A stretch of DNA of 64,000 nucleotides from Closterium sp. NIES-65 (GCA_948144175.1 CANXME010002654.1:1302001-1366000); one strand, 5' to 3'; counted from the stretch's first letter, positions 1 through 10,912 are shown. Notes: generated by a model not told the origin, from the letters alone. Translations and numbers: made by a program.

Positions 1-211
1 GCTTTGCCCCATCTTCGGCAATCCTGTCACTTTCCTTCAATCGCCACCGCAGCAGCAGCCCCACAGTCCAGCGCCGTCACTGCTACCTTACAAGCACGGA
101 CCGCCGTGTCACGTGCTCACCACAGTGCAGCTTGCAGCTGAGCTCCCCCTCGCCAATCATTTTCGTTTCTGCCCTCGCTGCTGTCCTCGCGGTCACCCTT
201 GTTACTCCTGC
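1..211. other. Left flank of the G1 retrotransposon, unassigned
   Basis: Unique-looking, C-rich DNA up to the first base of the G1 LTR. One + frame ends in a short hydrophobic Ala/Val/Leu run just before the insertion point, which could be part of a signal peptide or membrane segment, but no start codon, splice site or homology is recognisable. No 5-bp copy of the bases next to the left LTR was found at the right end of G1. Confidence 0.3.
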
Positions 212-987
212 TGTAACATCTTGACCCACCCGCCTGGTCTCAATACGTCGAACCAGCTGTGAGGGGGAAACAAGGGGAGAAACATGATTGGTTGGAGTTT
301 GATTGGAAGCGAGGAATTTGGGATTGACTTGATTGGAAAACTAGCCAATCAGAACTCTGCTATACAATTGTGACAGAACTTACGCGATAGGTTTGGAAAC
401 AACCCATGTAAGTTCGAACATCACCCTTGTCCAACAAGTCAGAACATACTCACACAAAGTGAGTCGACGGAACTTCCTCCGCTGGTTGGAAATAGAACCA
501 ATCAGAAACAGCCAACCTGAATCCAACTCGACTCATCCTTGAAATTGCATCCAATGCAACAACTCAGGTTTGTGATCAGTGTGCATTGTTATCCTTGCTG
601 TCTATTATCTAATTGGTTGGGAACTCCAACCATTGCCACATGGGCAAAGACCCATGGTGGTGCACCCTTCCTTGCCATGGGAAAGGTGGCTGCACCCCAA
701 GGGGGTCTAGGGAGGGGTCTGAGCCAAGCTAGCTCATTCTCCACTTCCTATCCCGAACTAATCAATTGGGAAATAGGATTTCTCTCTTCTCAACTCACCT
801 TCCACAATTTGTGACAGGGTCATCTAGCACTTTCCAGACTTAGTAATTTCTAGGAGCTGCTACCCTCTGTTTCTTTTAGAACCTATTATTAAATGGGTAA
901 ATGCCCTTTTTATTGGCAGGTCGATTACACCCATGCTCCTCGCAAACCCCGGCGCCGCGCTTCAAGGCGACTCGATAGTGCGAATCT
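212..987 (+). repeat. 5' LTR of G1
   Basis: Starts TGTAACATCTTGACC and matches the copy at 33685-34725 once the two solo LTRs in the latter are removed. The match runs to the bases GTGCGAATCT and then stops. There are several substitutions and a 15-bp length difference near 575-590, so the two LTRs have been apart a long time. A terminal CA is not visible at the end of the match; the true LTR may run a little further and the right copy may be truncated. Confidence 0.85.
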
Positions 988-1377
988 TGGAGAGATTGTG
1001 CTTTTCATTGTAATTTTCTTATTATAAACTTGTGAAGACAACAAGATACTCCAGCTCAAGTCTCCAAATCTGCAAGCTTCTCCAAGTCTTCTGCTCCCTC
1101 CCTCCTTCCCTGTTGGTGGAACTTCTGGAGCCACTGTGAAGAAGTTGGTTATTGGCAACCTATGCGGATTAACCCTTTTTGTTGAAAACAATCACTTTGT
1201 GATTGTTCTTGCCTTATCCACTGCGGTAGTAAGGATATTTTGCAACAGAGTGGTTTTCCACACTGCTGTGGTTGTAAGATCTATTGATTGGAGAAAATCT
1301 TGGTTATTCACTGCGGTGATAACAATTTGCAATAGATCTGTAACTTACTTTTATGATATAATGATTCTGCTCTTAAT
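988..1377 (+). other. G1 leader between LTR and Gag
   Basis: About 390 bases between the end of LTR homology and the first Gag ATG. It repeats the motif ACTGCGGT followed by an A/T-rich stretch three times (near 1219, 1260, 1310). I see no convincing match to the tRNA-Met primer site that the copia-type elements here use. Confidence 0.45.
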
Positions 1378-2834
1378 GGCTTCTACCAACTCCAATGCTA
1401 GTGGTCTTGAAGGCAACAACTCCCATGCTGAACTGGAAGCTTGTGTGCAGAAGATTGACCTGAACAACATGGATGAGGAAATGGCTGAAAAGGAACCTGC
1501 TGAAAACTCCCCTGCTAAAGACCCTCCAGCTGCTGAAAATTCCAAGGAGCAGGAAGAGGAATCTAAGGAGGATGACATTGAGTTGGAAGGGGAAGAGGAC
1601 ATTCTACATGCTGAAATCGCTAACCTGCAAGATCATGCTGCTGAGCAGGATACGCGCATCCAGCAGCAGCAGTCATTCATTACCAACCTCAAGAGGGAGC
1701 TCTCTGACCAGGAAAACAAAATCAAGTACTAGGAAGTTGAGCTTAAAAACGTGAAGCACGACGCATGTGAGCACCTTCATCAGCTGACGAAGGAGACTTC
1801 AAAGATCAACGAGCTGCATGAGGCTTTCAAGGTTCTCCGACGTGAGACCATGTTTCGCCCTGCACCACGAGCGGACATGCCTGCCAACTCTGCTAGCGGT
1901 CGCACCAACCCTTCTCGCTCTGGTGGTGTAGCGGGTGACCCTGGACCTTCTACGCAGCGCGCTGCTGAGCCGAACACGCAGGTTTTTGGCTCTCTGCCAA
2001 TTACCCTGCCGCCATTCATCCATGGCAAGATGGACATGGCTGCGTGGTTGTCGATGATGACAGACCTGTTCAAGGCTCACAAGGTCCATGACGACGCTTG
2101 CGTCGTCGCTGCCACCACCGTGCTGGACTAGAATGCACAGCGAGTGGTGTATGGCAGCAAGATCCAGGCTGAGGAGGATAGGAAGCCGTTTGGGTGGGAG
2201 GAATTCGCCTCTGCACTCAAGCAAGCTTTCCAGGTCTAGCCGATCCAGCTGGAGGTGCGCAGTCACCTTGAGAAGCTGCAGTGCGTGAATTGCACAGTTC
2301 AGCAGTACGCTATGGAGTTCGAGGAGATATGGGTGCTGCAGAAACCGGCGGAACGTATGAGCGAAGGCGAGAAGATCCACCTCTTCTTCAAGGGCCTGCC
2401 TGAGCACCTCCAGAGCATGGACATGACAGATGGGGCTGGGGAGTCGTGGAGGTCCTACGATCACGTGAAGCGCGTGGTGGGGACCACTAATAAGCATTTC
2501 CGTGCTTATGCGAAAACTACTATCCAGCCGCAACAGGCCTCAAGGCCGTCGCCCTGCGGGTCCTAGCGGAAGGCAGCAAGGAACATTGGAAGGGCAGGAA
2601 CCACAAGAGGCCTTTCCAGCAGGACAGCAGGCTGACCACAAGGCCAAGAAGGTCAATGAGGGTGGACCAAGCAATGTCCAGAGCTGCTTCAAGTGTGGCA
2701 AGCCTGGACACAAGAGCTACGAGTGCCGCCACCGCAAGTCGGTGAAGTACTTTGGCAAGCCCAAGACGGACAACAAGCGTCATGATGGCAGTGGCTCCTC
2801 GGACAGCCAGCGGGATTTTGCGAAGCCCAACTAG
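1378..2834 (+). pseudogene. G1 Gag, broken by stops
   Basis: Retrotransposon capsid-nucleocapsid protein. From the ATG at 1378 the reading starts MASTNSNASGLEG, followed by a Glu/Lys-rich probable coiled coil to about 1800, a capsid-like region (1990-2560, including the segment WLSMMTDLFKAHKV) and one CCHC zinc knuckle, CFKCGKPGHKSYEC, near 2680-2725. The frame is interrupted by TAG at about 1730, 2129 and 2237, shifts near 2500-2570, and ends in TAG at 2832. The CCHC spacing C-x2-C-x4-H-x4-C is the standard nucleocapsid form, unlike the copia Gags in this window. Function is lost; it marks the 5' coding end of G1. Confidence 0.8.
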
Positions 2835-3314
2835 GGGGTGGGTACCTAGCGGGCCTAGTAGATCGAGAGGATGAGGAAGTAGTCGTGCGGGATGAGGAGT
2901 TGTTGAAACTCGAGTGCCTTGTTGATTGCGAAATTGCATATGTGTATGCATTGTCTTTTAATGAAAGCTCTTTGTTTGCCTATCGATTTCACCCACTGGA
3001 GAATATCACAGTTGAATCATTACAAAATAAATTCTCAATTATTTTTTGTGATCACCAAAATTTGCCTTGGATAGTGGATGTGGTGGGTCGTTGCACCCGA
3101 GCGCACCCTCTAACTGCGGTTGGAATGGTCATGCGCACAATTCGAGGTAAATTGTTTCAAACACTTCAAGGATGAGCAGTGGGATAAGAGACACCATGTG
3201 TGGTGGATTCAAGCTTGCTCTTTTTGACGTAGCAAGCACAGCATTAAGGCATATTGTTTGCCTCCCACTGATATTACAGCATGTCCTATGTGACCCAAAC
3301 ATCAGCAAAACCTT
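2835..3314 (+). other. G1 Gag-protease linker, unassigned
   Basis: AT-richer than the flanks. A 96-codon open stretch at 2885-3175 starts MRDEELLKLECLVDC; I recognise no domain in it. By position it links Gag to the protease, and it may be a decayed part of the polyprotein or a remnant of something else. Confidence 0.3.
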
Positions 3315-3644
3315 TTGTTTTCGGGTCGCATAAATGGGCGCAGTGCCTCGATCCTGGTTGCTACAGGTGCAACTGCGTCATTGATCGATGAGAAGTGGAT
3401 GGGATATTTGAATGTTCCTGTTCAAGGGCCATCTTGTTCGATCCGCCTGGGGGATGATAGGATCATCCCATGCAGAGGACATGTGTTGGTCAACCTGGAT
3501 ATCCAAGGATATCAGGAGACCATTAGCGTTTTTGTCTTACCCCTCCTAGCAGGCGTAGACATTGTCTTGGGAATGGATTGGCTGCGGCCTAATGAGGTGA
3601 AATTTAATTTCCAAGATAACATACTTTCATTCACAAAGAATTAA
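3315..3644 (+). pseudogene. G1 aspartic protease with mutated active site
   Basis: About 110 residues of a retropepsin-like domain. The active-site loop reads LVATGATASLID where the family has D-T/S-G; the Asp codon appears changed to GCT (Ala). The flap-side and second conserved segment, VLPLLAGVDIVLGMDWL, is clear and typical of Ty3/gypsy proteases (the I-L-G-M-D-W-L motif). The catalytic Asp is essential in this family, so this copy should be inactive whatever the rest of the frame does. It ends in TAA at 3642. Confidence 0.8.
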
Positions 3645-4897
3645 AGTACGTTGCAATGGCAAGTCCCAAAGCACCATGCACTGGACGACAAACCTCAAAG
3701 CTTGGCTCTTGATGTGCGCTTTGCATCGGCTCGCCAATTTAAAGAGCTTGTCAAAGGAGCCGATACACATTTTGTTGTATAGCTAGACTCTTAATCAACC
3801 ACTTCACAGATTATTGAGGATTTCCCTCAAATGAAGGTGTTGGGAGAGGAATATTTTGAGGTTTTTTAGACAATCCCGAACGGGTTACCTCCCAACCGTG
3901 TAGTCGGCCACACCATCCCGGTGGAACCAGGGAAGGCACCACCATTTAGACCTCTGTATCACCTCAGTCGAGCTGAGTACGAGGAGGTTAAACAACAGAT
4001 TGAGGAATACCTTAGGAAGGGATGGATAGAACCCAGGGCGTCCCCATATGGAGCACCTATCTTGTTTGTTCACAAGAAGGGAGGTGGACTCCGCATGCAC
4101 GTCGATTATCGAGTCTTGAAGAAAATTACGATAAAAAAAAGATATCCACTTCCGCGGATAGAAGATCTATTTGATCGACTACAGGGTGCGCGATGGTTCA
4201 GCGCATTGAATTTGGCGCAAGGTTATCACCAATTGCGTATAACAAAGGACGATGTTCCAAAGACGGCTTTCCGTTCGCCGTTCAGACATTTTCAGTGGCG
4301 TGTGTTAAGTTTTGGCTTGACCGACCTCTTTCCAGAGGGCGATGAGCGATGTGTTTCGCTATGCGATAGGCCAGTTCGTCTTGGTCTACCTCGATGATAT
4401 CCTGGTATACTCAAAAACCGAAGACGAGCATACGGAACATCTGAAATGGGTCCTCGAAATATTACGCGAGCATAAATACTACGCACGTTTGTGGAAATGC
4501 AATTTTTACAAACGTGAGCTGGAGTATTTGGGGCACGTGGTGGGGCATAATGGGTTGAAAGTGGACCCCAAGAAGGTAGCAGCTGTCCAGGAGTGGCCCG
4601 TCCCAGCGACGTTGGCCAAGTTCAATCATTCTTGGGCCTAGCGAATTATTTTCGACGTTTCTTGGAAAATTATTTCACGATAGTCGCGCCCCTTACGGCA
4701 TTGACTAGGAAAGGGTGTGCATGGGAGTGGACCTCATAGTGCCAAAAGGCCTTCGAAGAGGTCAAGCATAAATTAACTAACGCACCAGTTTTGGTGTTGC
4801 CAAACCGACAGAAATGATATGAGGTGGTTACGGACGCCTCAACGGTGGGACTTGGTGCATTACTCCTCCAAGAAGGACGCTCTATGGCATTTGAGAG
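3645..4897 (+). pseudogene. G1 reverse transcriptase and start of RNase H
   Basis: Ty3/gypsy reverse transcriptase. Seen in order: the protease-RT linker with YHLSRAEYEEVKQQIEEYL (about 3960), GWIEPRASPYGAPILFVHKK, the finger motif RMHVDYRVLKK, WFSALNLAQGYHQLRI (first catalytic Asp region replaced by N-L-A), FGLT, then after a short deletion and frameshift near 4325-4345 the catalytic VYLDDILVYSK (4385-4415). A second frameshift near 4620 and stops near 4740 and 4817 follow. RNase H begins with VTDASTVGLGALLLQEG and is cut at 4897 by N1. The first palm Asp appears as Asn, a further sign of decay. Confidence 0.88.
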
Positions 4898-4925
4898 TGT
4901 TGAAATAGTAGGCATAGTTAGGACT

Positions 4926-5345
4926 AGGAGCGCGGGCGGGCGGGCCCCTAGGGCGCCACGACGGGCGACGGGTGGGGCGGCGCGCGGGCCCCCAGGGCGC
5001 CACGACGGGCGACGGAAGGGGGGGCGACGCGCGGGCCTCCAGGGCGCCGCGACGCGCGGGTCCCCAGGGCGCCGCGACGGGCGATGGGAGGGGGGGCGAC
5101 GCGCGGGCCCCCAGGGCACCGCGATGGGCGACGGGAGAGGGCGTCGCGCGAGCCCCCGGGACGCCGCGACGGGCGACGGGAGGGGACATCGCGCGGGCCC
5201 CCGGGGCGCCGCGACGGGCGACGAAACCGCTGCGCGCAGCGGGCAGGAAACCGCCACGCGCCCCGAGCGCGTGACGGGCAGAAAACCGCCACGCGCTCGG
5301 GGCGCGTGGCGGGAAGAAAAAACGTCGCGCGCCTCGAGGCGCGCG
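4926..5345. repeat. GC-rich tandem array in N1
   Basis: Imperfect repeats around the core GCGCCGCGACGGGCGACGGGA, about 35-60 bp apart. The array gives long open frames on several strands (Arg/Gly/Pro/Ala-rich), a composition effect rather than coding. N2 (51660-52200) holds a related array, and the copia elements hold other GC-rich arrays in the same place between primer site and gag. Confidence 0.75.
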
Positions 5346-5375
5346 ACAGACAGTACAGCAGCGGAAGCATAGTAG

Positions 5376-5402
5376 GCACATGATCGATGTGCTCTGATAC
5401 CA
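5376..5402 (-). promoter_or_regulatory. N1 primer-binding site and adjoining hairpin
   Basis: On the - strand, directly after the LTR end, comes TGGTATCAGAGC, the classic complement of the 3' end of plant initiator tRNA-Met (5391-5402). It overlaps a 6-bp stem: GCACAT (5376-5381) pairs with ATGTGC (5387-5392) around a 5-base loop. The same arrangement, with other stem sequences, is present in N2, C1, C2, C3 and C4. Confidence 0.8.
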
Positions 5403-5621
5403 TGTTGAAATAGTAGGCATAGTTAGGACTATGAGCTTAGGGTTTAACCTAGGCATGAGAGAGAAGTCCAAGCAAGAAGGGGTTTGCACTATGGAATGTT
5501 AGGTACAAATAGAAGAGAAGCAAGCTAGGAGTGGTGCACCATCACACAGAATACATTTGTGACTATACTACAGCTAGACTACATGCACTTATACAAAACA
5601 TATACAATATGTGTTCTAACA
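5403..5621 (-). repeat. N1 LTR
   Basis: A 219-bp LTR with TG...CA ends (on the + strand TGTTGAAATAGTAGGC to ATGTGTTCTAACA). Length and ends resemble the N2 LTR (218 bp), but the sequence differs, so N1 and N2 are separate families. Confidence 0.85.
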
Positions 5622-5626
5622 GAGAG

Positions 5627-5933
5627 TATAAAACTCTCCCCGGCAACGCAACGCTACACGACTACCGAACAAGAGTTGTTGGCAGTCGAGCATGCGCTAA
5701 GAACATGGCGATGTTTTTTGGAAGGGGTAGAGTTTGTGGTCACTACTGATCATTGTCTGAACAAATATTTTTCTACCCAAGCTACCCTCACTTGCCGTCA
5801 GGCCCATTGGGCTGAACTCCTTAGTGGGTTCAGTTTCGATATTCATTATCGTCCAGGTTCCACGAACCTGGCTGACCCCCTCAGCAGACAGCCGATAGGA
5901 GCAGCAACCGGGCTAGACGATACGGAACATGCG
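5627..5933 (+). pseudogene. G1 RNase H, second part
   Basis: Continues the RNase H domain after N1: YTTTEQELLAVEHALRTWR, FLEGVEFVVTTDHCLNKYF and the C-terminal HYRPGSTNLADPLSRQP, all typical of Ty3/gypsy RNase H and its connection to integrase. The frame then runs to the G2 insertion point (duplication ATGCG at 5929-5933) and resumes at 18457. Confidence 0.88.
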
Positions 5934-6306
5934 TGTGAGGATCTGGGATCGAGCTCAGAAAAGATGATTCAAATTGAATTGAATGATCACCTGGGTACAA
6001 CACGAGGCTATATATAGGCTCGACACAAGGCCCCGTAACCAGGTGTTACGCGAAGGTTCCGCGGGTCGCGAAGCGTCCCGAACAGATCCTTACCGAATTC
6101 GGTAGAAGGCAATTCGGTGGCAACCGAAAAGCCAGAATTCGGTGCACGCAACCTAGCTCGGTGCTATAACTATAATAAAATATAGGAAAGCACCTAGCCT
6201 AGGAAATCAAGCAATTCATGCATGCATATAATTATCCTATGCTAGAAATAGCATGATAAAGTAGAGGCAAGCAAGCATAGCTGGCATAAGCTGTCGTACT
6301 CTCACA
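5934..6306 (-). repeat. G2 3' LTR (left copy)
   Basis: 373 bp with TGTGAG...CTCACA ends. The - strand polypurine tract (GAGGGGGGGACG, + strand 6307-6318) lies directly against it. It is nearly identical to the split right copy. Confidence 0.92.
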
Positions 6307-6316
6307 CGTCCCCCCC

Positions 6317-7152
6317 TCAAAGCTGGGTGGCGTAAGATACACCCTGCTTGACAAGATAGTCCTTGAGAGCACGGCGTGCTTTTCCCATATCAGCTTCTGC
6401 AACCCAACTGTCCTCAGTGGGGTCGTATCCCTTCCAGCGTATCAGGAACTCGAGGGTCTTGCCACCGCGGCGCCGATGGGTGAGAACGCGCTCGATCTCG
6501 TACTCGGGTTCATCCTGTATGAGAACAGGTGGTGGTGGCGGTAGTTGCCGTCCCTGGAACTGTTGGTTGGGGTCCTTGTAGGGCTTCAGTAGCTGGACAT
6601 GGAAAGCGTTGTGAAGCTTCCATGTATCTGGTAAGCGCAAGCGGAATGTAACCGGTGTCACCTGTGCCTCAACGAGAAAAGGACTAAGAAGCGAGGCCGG
6701 AGTTTGGATGGGAGGTGAGACAGGTTCAAGTTGCGCGTGTCAAGAAGCACCTGATCTCCGACTGCTACTGAGTGATCACGTCGCTGACGATCGGCATACT
6801 GCTTCTGGGAGTTTTGCATCGTTGTGAGACGTCGCTGAGTCTTCTCCCATAGCTGCTGCATGGTGCTGACGAAGTCATGTGCGGCTTGGACGTGTGCCGG
6901 TGTAGTTGGCTGCTGTGGTGTGAGTGGTTCCCGTCCGTAACACAGGAAGAAAGGAGTTTTCCCTGTGGCCGCATGTGGTGCGTTGTTGTAAGCGAACTCT
7001 AGGGTCGGTAACTGTGTGTCCCAGTGGCTGACGTCGTCCTTGCAAGCTGTGCGCAGTAACTGTTCAACCACTTGATTGAGTCGCTCTGTCTGTCCGTCAG
7101 TCTGGGGGTGGTATGCTGAAGACATTGCAAGTTTTGTCCCCAACAGTCCCAT
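6317..7152 (-). pseudogene. G2 integrase C-terminus and chromodomain
   Basis: From 7152 down: GLLGTKLAMSSAYHPQTDGQ and TERLNQVVEQLLRT (catalytic Glu region of the integrase core), the GPY/F-type tail, then, after a frame change near 6660, VTFRLRLPDTWKLHNAFHV and a chromodomain with YEIERVLTHR and FLIRWKGYDPTEDSW (6370-6500). The chromodomain of this lineage is thought to target integration to marked chromatin; the aromatic residues Y, W and W of its methyl-lysine cage are present. It is separated from the upstream part by one TAG (about 7163) where the family has Trp. Confidence 0.88.
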
Positions 7153-7161
7153 GAGCTCCTT

Positions 7162-8345
7162 CTAGAACTTACTCGTTAATTTGGGTTCTCTGTCTGAGAT
7201 GAGTGTAGCGGGGATGCCGTGGATGGTGATGATGCGGTCGAAGAAGAGTCGAGCAGTTGCTTCAGCTGTAGCTGTGGCGTTGGTCGGTATGAAGTGACCC
7301 ATTTTGGAGAACTTATCGATCACCACGAGGATGGAATCATGTCCCCGTGAGGTCGAAGGGAGTCCTGTGATGAAGTCGAGGCTAACGACCTGCCATGGCT
7401 GCTCCGGTACGGGTAGAGGCTGAAGTAACCCTGCTTTTTTCTGCTTGCTGCTCTTAATCCGCTGGCACGTGTCGCAAGAGGTGACGAACTGCTGCACGTC
7501 TGCTGCCATCCCGGGCCAGTAGTAATACTTCGCTATCCCTGCTAACGTCTTGTTGCTCCCGAAATGTCCCGCGTAAGGTACGTCGTGAAACTCCTCCAAT
7601 AGGATCTGCCGTAGCGGGGCGTAATTCGGTACCCAAATCTTTCCTGAACCCTTCCTTACAGCTAAGTCTTTCTCCCACTGTAATAGCTTCTTGGTCTGTG
7701 CTGTAGCAATCTCTGCGTCCACGGAGTACCCATGTTGGAATAGACCCTTGAGCAGAGGGTTCATCCCGTCGAGCTGGATGCCTGCTACATGTCCGGGGCG
7801 GCTCAACGCGTCTGCCTTGTTGTGTAGCCCGGGCTTGTAGATGATGTCGTAGTGGAAGTGAGTTTCCAGGAAGTCCACCCACCGCACCTGTCGTCGTGAG
7901 AGTGTCGGCTGTGACTTCAGGTATTTGAGACTGCAGTGGTCAGTATAGACTGTAGTCTTGGCTCCCTCTAGGTAACACCTCCACGCTTTGAAGGCTATGA
8001 CTATCGCTAAGGCTTCCTTGTCATGAATGGGGTAGTTTAGTTCTGCTCTGCGTAGCTTCTTACTGAGGTAGGCGATGGGCTGCAAACCGCGTCCGTGATC
8101 CTGCATCAGTACTGCTCCGACTGCTTGGTCACTAGCGTCTACTTCCACCACGTAGTCCTTGTCTGGATCCGGCAAGATGAGTACTGGCGCTGTAGTCAGT
8201 GCTGTCTGTTTGTTCAGTGCGCGGTAGTCGATGCACATCCGTAAACTACCGTCTGGCTTTGGAGTGAAGAGAACTGGTGCACCGTATGGAGAGGTGGATG
8301 GGCGGATCAGTTGTCTGTCTAGTAGATACTCTATCTGTTTTTCAT
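7162..8345 (-). pseudogene. G2 RNase H-integrase with RT excised
   Basis: The N-terminal RT edge is read as [18 protein letters not shown] and [13 protein letters not shown], and is then followed at once by [19 protein letters not shown], which belongs to the RT-RNase H connection. The whole palm with the catalytic YxDD box is absent: a deletion of several hundred bases with the frame kept. RNase H is complete ([24 protein letters not shown]). Integrase follows with H-H-C-C zinc domain ([26 protein letters not shown]), first Asp in SLDFITGLP and second in [12 protein letters not shown], ending at a TAG in place of Trp. Confidence 0.88.
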
Positions 8346-9167
8346 GCCTCTCAGTTCAGTCGGACTCAGTCGGTATGGTGCACGTGAGACGGGTTTCGCA
8401 CCTGGTTCCTCCACGATCTCGTGCTCGTGGGTGCGTGCTGGAGGTACGCCTGTGGGTAGGTCGTCGGGCATTATATCCTTGTACTGCTCCAAGACCTCCT
8501 CCTCTGCTGCTGCTATAACCAGTGCTAAGTAACCCGTGTTACTCTCGTTCACTGTCCGTTCGAACTGTGCCAGTGTTGTTTCAGGAACGCTCCCTGTATC
8601 CGTCAAGCTTTGCAGCTCCACTCGTTTCCCGTTGTTGTAGATGCACGTTTTCCGGTTGACCCAGTCGATTTTGGGGTTGAACCGCTTCAGAAAATCTTGC
8701 CCCAAGATGAAATCTAATCCCTTGATGTTCGTGATCGGCAACGTCGGCTTCCACCTCAACGCCCCTATCTGCAGCTGCAGTGTTGACTTTCCGTGGATGG
8801 GAAGCTTCGTACCGTCCACCATCGTTGCTGTAAACTGGGTTTCTTCTTAGGATTCTCCAATTTTCTCCAACGTCCCGCGGTCGCACACCGAGTGGGACGC
8901 ACCACTGTCCACCAGGGCCTGGAGGCGACGCCCGTTGCAGATCACCTCGAGTACTAGTGGTTGCTGCTGCTCCGAGTATCCGTAGATGGTATCGCTTATA
9001 GGATCGTAGGGTACGTCGAATATGGTATCCCTAGGTCCTGCGCTCAAAGATGCAGCTTTAGTATCAGTTTTCAACTGAGAAAGGTTAGAAGGATTTATCC
9101 GAGGCCGATTCGGCTTCTCTTGGGCCTGGAACCTTCCACTAAGCCTTTGCAGCTGTGTAGGCTTCAT
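8331..9167 (-). pseudogene. G2 aspartic protease region
   Basis: Active-site segment LQALVDSGASHSVCD near 8885-8935 is intact (D-S-G). One TAA follows at about 8848, and then the frame continues with LPITNIKGLDFILGQDFLKR, the second conserved protease block, to a frameshift at 8331 where the RT should begin ([15 protein letters not shown]). Apart from the stop and frameshift the domain is normal. Confidence 0.82.
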
Positions 9168-9200
9168 CTGTGGGGAACAGGGAGCCTTTAAACAGTGCTG

Positions 9201-10139
9201 CTAGGAGAGAATATTAACTCCTCGGAACGCTCGACCCGTATTAGCGCTCTGGAGTAGGGTCTCCATAATACCCGGTACCGGTTTAATTTCTGACTCTCCC
9301 TTAATAAAGGCTTGAAACCCACGAGAAGTAATATTCTTACTTGTCGGGGTATACGGCTGGAGTTTCCCGGTCGGTGCAGGGTCTTGTTTCGCGGATCCTG
9401 CATTAGTCTCGGCGATTTCCCCTGGTGCCGGCTGGTCGTGACGTTTTAAATTCGCGCCACCATATTCTCCTTTTTTAGCCCTCTCCGAAGTTGCCACGTT
9501 GTCCGTTTTCTGCTTCGGGGGTGCCGCACTGTTCTTGTCCTTTAGCTCCGCACACCTTCTCTTAATTTTCCAACACGCCAAGATACGATGTCCTGTAGCG
9601 CCGCAAAATTTGCACGTCTCATTATTTGCTAGCCGCTGCTCCACATCGCCCTCGTCGTTCTCCATTGGGTCGGCAGTCGTAGGTGGTGCCAATCGCCCCA
9701 TGCCACTAGTTGGCTTGTTGCGTCGTGTTCCGTAGTAGCTACTGTTCAACGTGTCGAACTGTTCGATCAGTGCTGCCGGAAACTGCGCCCACGTCCCCTC
9801 GCCTTGGACTATTATGTTGTTGATCCACTCTAGAGCTGGGCCTCGTAACAGTGTTGCTGCGAGCCGTATGCGCATTGCATCTTTTGTCGGGGTCGTGCAT
9901 CCAACGGCTTCGAAGTAAATTTCGAGTTCAGCTACAAATCGACGAACGTCGTTCCTTTTTACTGTAGGATCGAACGCCTCTGGTAGCCTCAGCTTCACTG
10001 CTTCGAGGTTAACTGTAGCTGCTGCCGTTGTCGCATGTAGAATTGTCGGTGTAGCCGCTGCTGCTGCTGCTACTGTTGTCGCTGCTGTTGTGGCGGTTGC
10101 CGACTGGTTCGCAAGGAGTTTTTCGAGTCGTGGGAGCAC
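9201..10139 (-). CDS. G2 Gag, probably internally shortened
   Basis: 312 codons from the ATG at 10139. It has an Ala/Thr-rich N-terminus, a capsid block (VKLRLPEAFDPTVKRNDVRR, FVAELEIYFEAVGC, LLRGPALEWINNII, FPAALIEQFDTL) typical of Ty3/gypsy Gag, and one CCHC knuckle CKFCGATGHRILAC near 9585-9625. The capsid block passes abruptly into GTRRNKPTSGMGRL, so the C-terminal half of the capsid seems deleted. A Lys-rich tail follows. Confidence 0.8.
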   Translation of the reverse strand: MLPRLEKLLANQSATATTAATTVAAAAAATPTILHATTAAATVNLEAVKLRLPEAFDPTVKRNDVRRFVAELEIYFEAVGCTTPTKDAMRIRLAATLLRGPALEWINNIIVQGEGTWAQFPAALIEQFDTLNSSYYGTRRNKPTSGMGRLAPPTTADPMENDEGDVEQRLANNETCKFCGATGHRILACWKIKRRCAELKDKNSAAPPKQKTDNVATSERAKKGEYGGANLKRHDQPAPGEIAETNAGSAKQDPAPTGKLQPYTPTSKNITSRGFQAFIKGESEIKPVPGIMETLLQSANTGRAFRGVNILS

Positions 10140-10642
10140 TGCACGTATTTGCTTATGCTCAGCACGTAACTCCGCGATTTTCTGTACTTAAATATCTCCT
10201 TTTCCCTCCATTTGGTGATTTACAGGAAGATGCGCGACGAAAATAATCGAATTCTAGGTGCTGGTCGACTTACTGCGAGTCAAATTGACTGTAGAATTGA
10301 CGAGCGCGAATTCTGTAGGTTGCGTAAATCTCCCTTAGGCGAAATTCACGTCCGATCTTGGCCGTTGAGGAGAAAATCGATCCGACGCTCCAAATTCCAT
10401 CGTTTTTTGGGCGAAATTCTCTGGGCCGTTGAGATGAAACTCGATCGAACGGTCGAAACTCCAACCTTTCCACCAGTAAATCTGAGGGGTGTTCGAAAAC
10501 TGAATCGAGGGGGACTTAGAAAAATTGCGCGGAACTGGTTTTAGATACCTGTATCAGTGCTTTCGTCGTCGCCCCCGCGGTTTTTAAAGGCTGGAACTAA
10601 GCGGTTGAAGACCTCGCGTGTAAACCCGCTCTGATTACAAAG
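10140..10642 (-). other. G2 leader
   Basis: 503 bases between Gag start and 5' LTR. On the - strand, four bases after the LTR end, it reads TGTAATCAGAGCGGG; the core ATCAGAGC matches a Met-type tRNA primer site but the first bases do not. No other feature is recognised; open frames here are spurious. Confidence 0.55.
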
Positions 10643-10912
10643 TGTGAGGATCTGGGATCGGGCTCAGAAAAGATGATTCAAATTGAATTGAATGATCACC
10701 TGGGTACAACACGAGGCTATATATAGGCTCGACACAAGGCCCCGTAACCAGGTGTTACGCGAAGGTTCCGCGGGTCGCGAAGCGTCCCGAACAGATCCTT
10801 ACCGAATTCGGTAGAAGGCAATTCGGTGGCAACCGAAAAGCCAGAACTCGGTGCACGCAACCTAGCTCGGTGCTATAACTATAATAAAATATAGGAAAGC
10901 ACCTAGCCTAGG
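10643..10912 (-). repeat. G2 5' LTR, first part (split by C1)
   Basis: Begins TGTGAGGATCTGGG like the left LTR and runs to CCTAGG, where C1 entered (duplication CTAGG 10908-10912). The LTR resumes at 18349. Confidence 0.9.

Larger units (their letters stand above)
4898..5621 (-). mobile_element. N1: short non-autonomous LTR element (TRIM-like)
   Basis: Flanked by the target duplication GAGAG (4893-4897 and 5622-5626); removing it restores the G1 RNase H frame. The right, 5' LTR (- sense) is complete at 5403-5621 with ends TGTT...AACA. The left LTR keeps only its first ~28 bases before joining the internal GC-rich array, so a deletion removed the rest and the polypurine tract. Inside are a tRNA-Met primer site (5391-5402), a hairpin and an array of units like GGCGCCGCGACGGGCGACGG. 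No gag or pol is present; it must have been moved by another element's proteins. Confidence 0.88.

Noticed and set aside
10212..10544. 110-codon + strand frame in the G2 leader
   Set aside because: Antisense to an LTR element leader, no recognisable domain, Arg-rich by composition.
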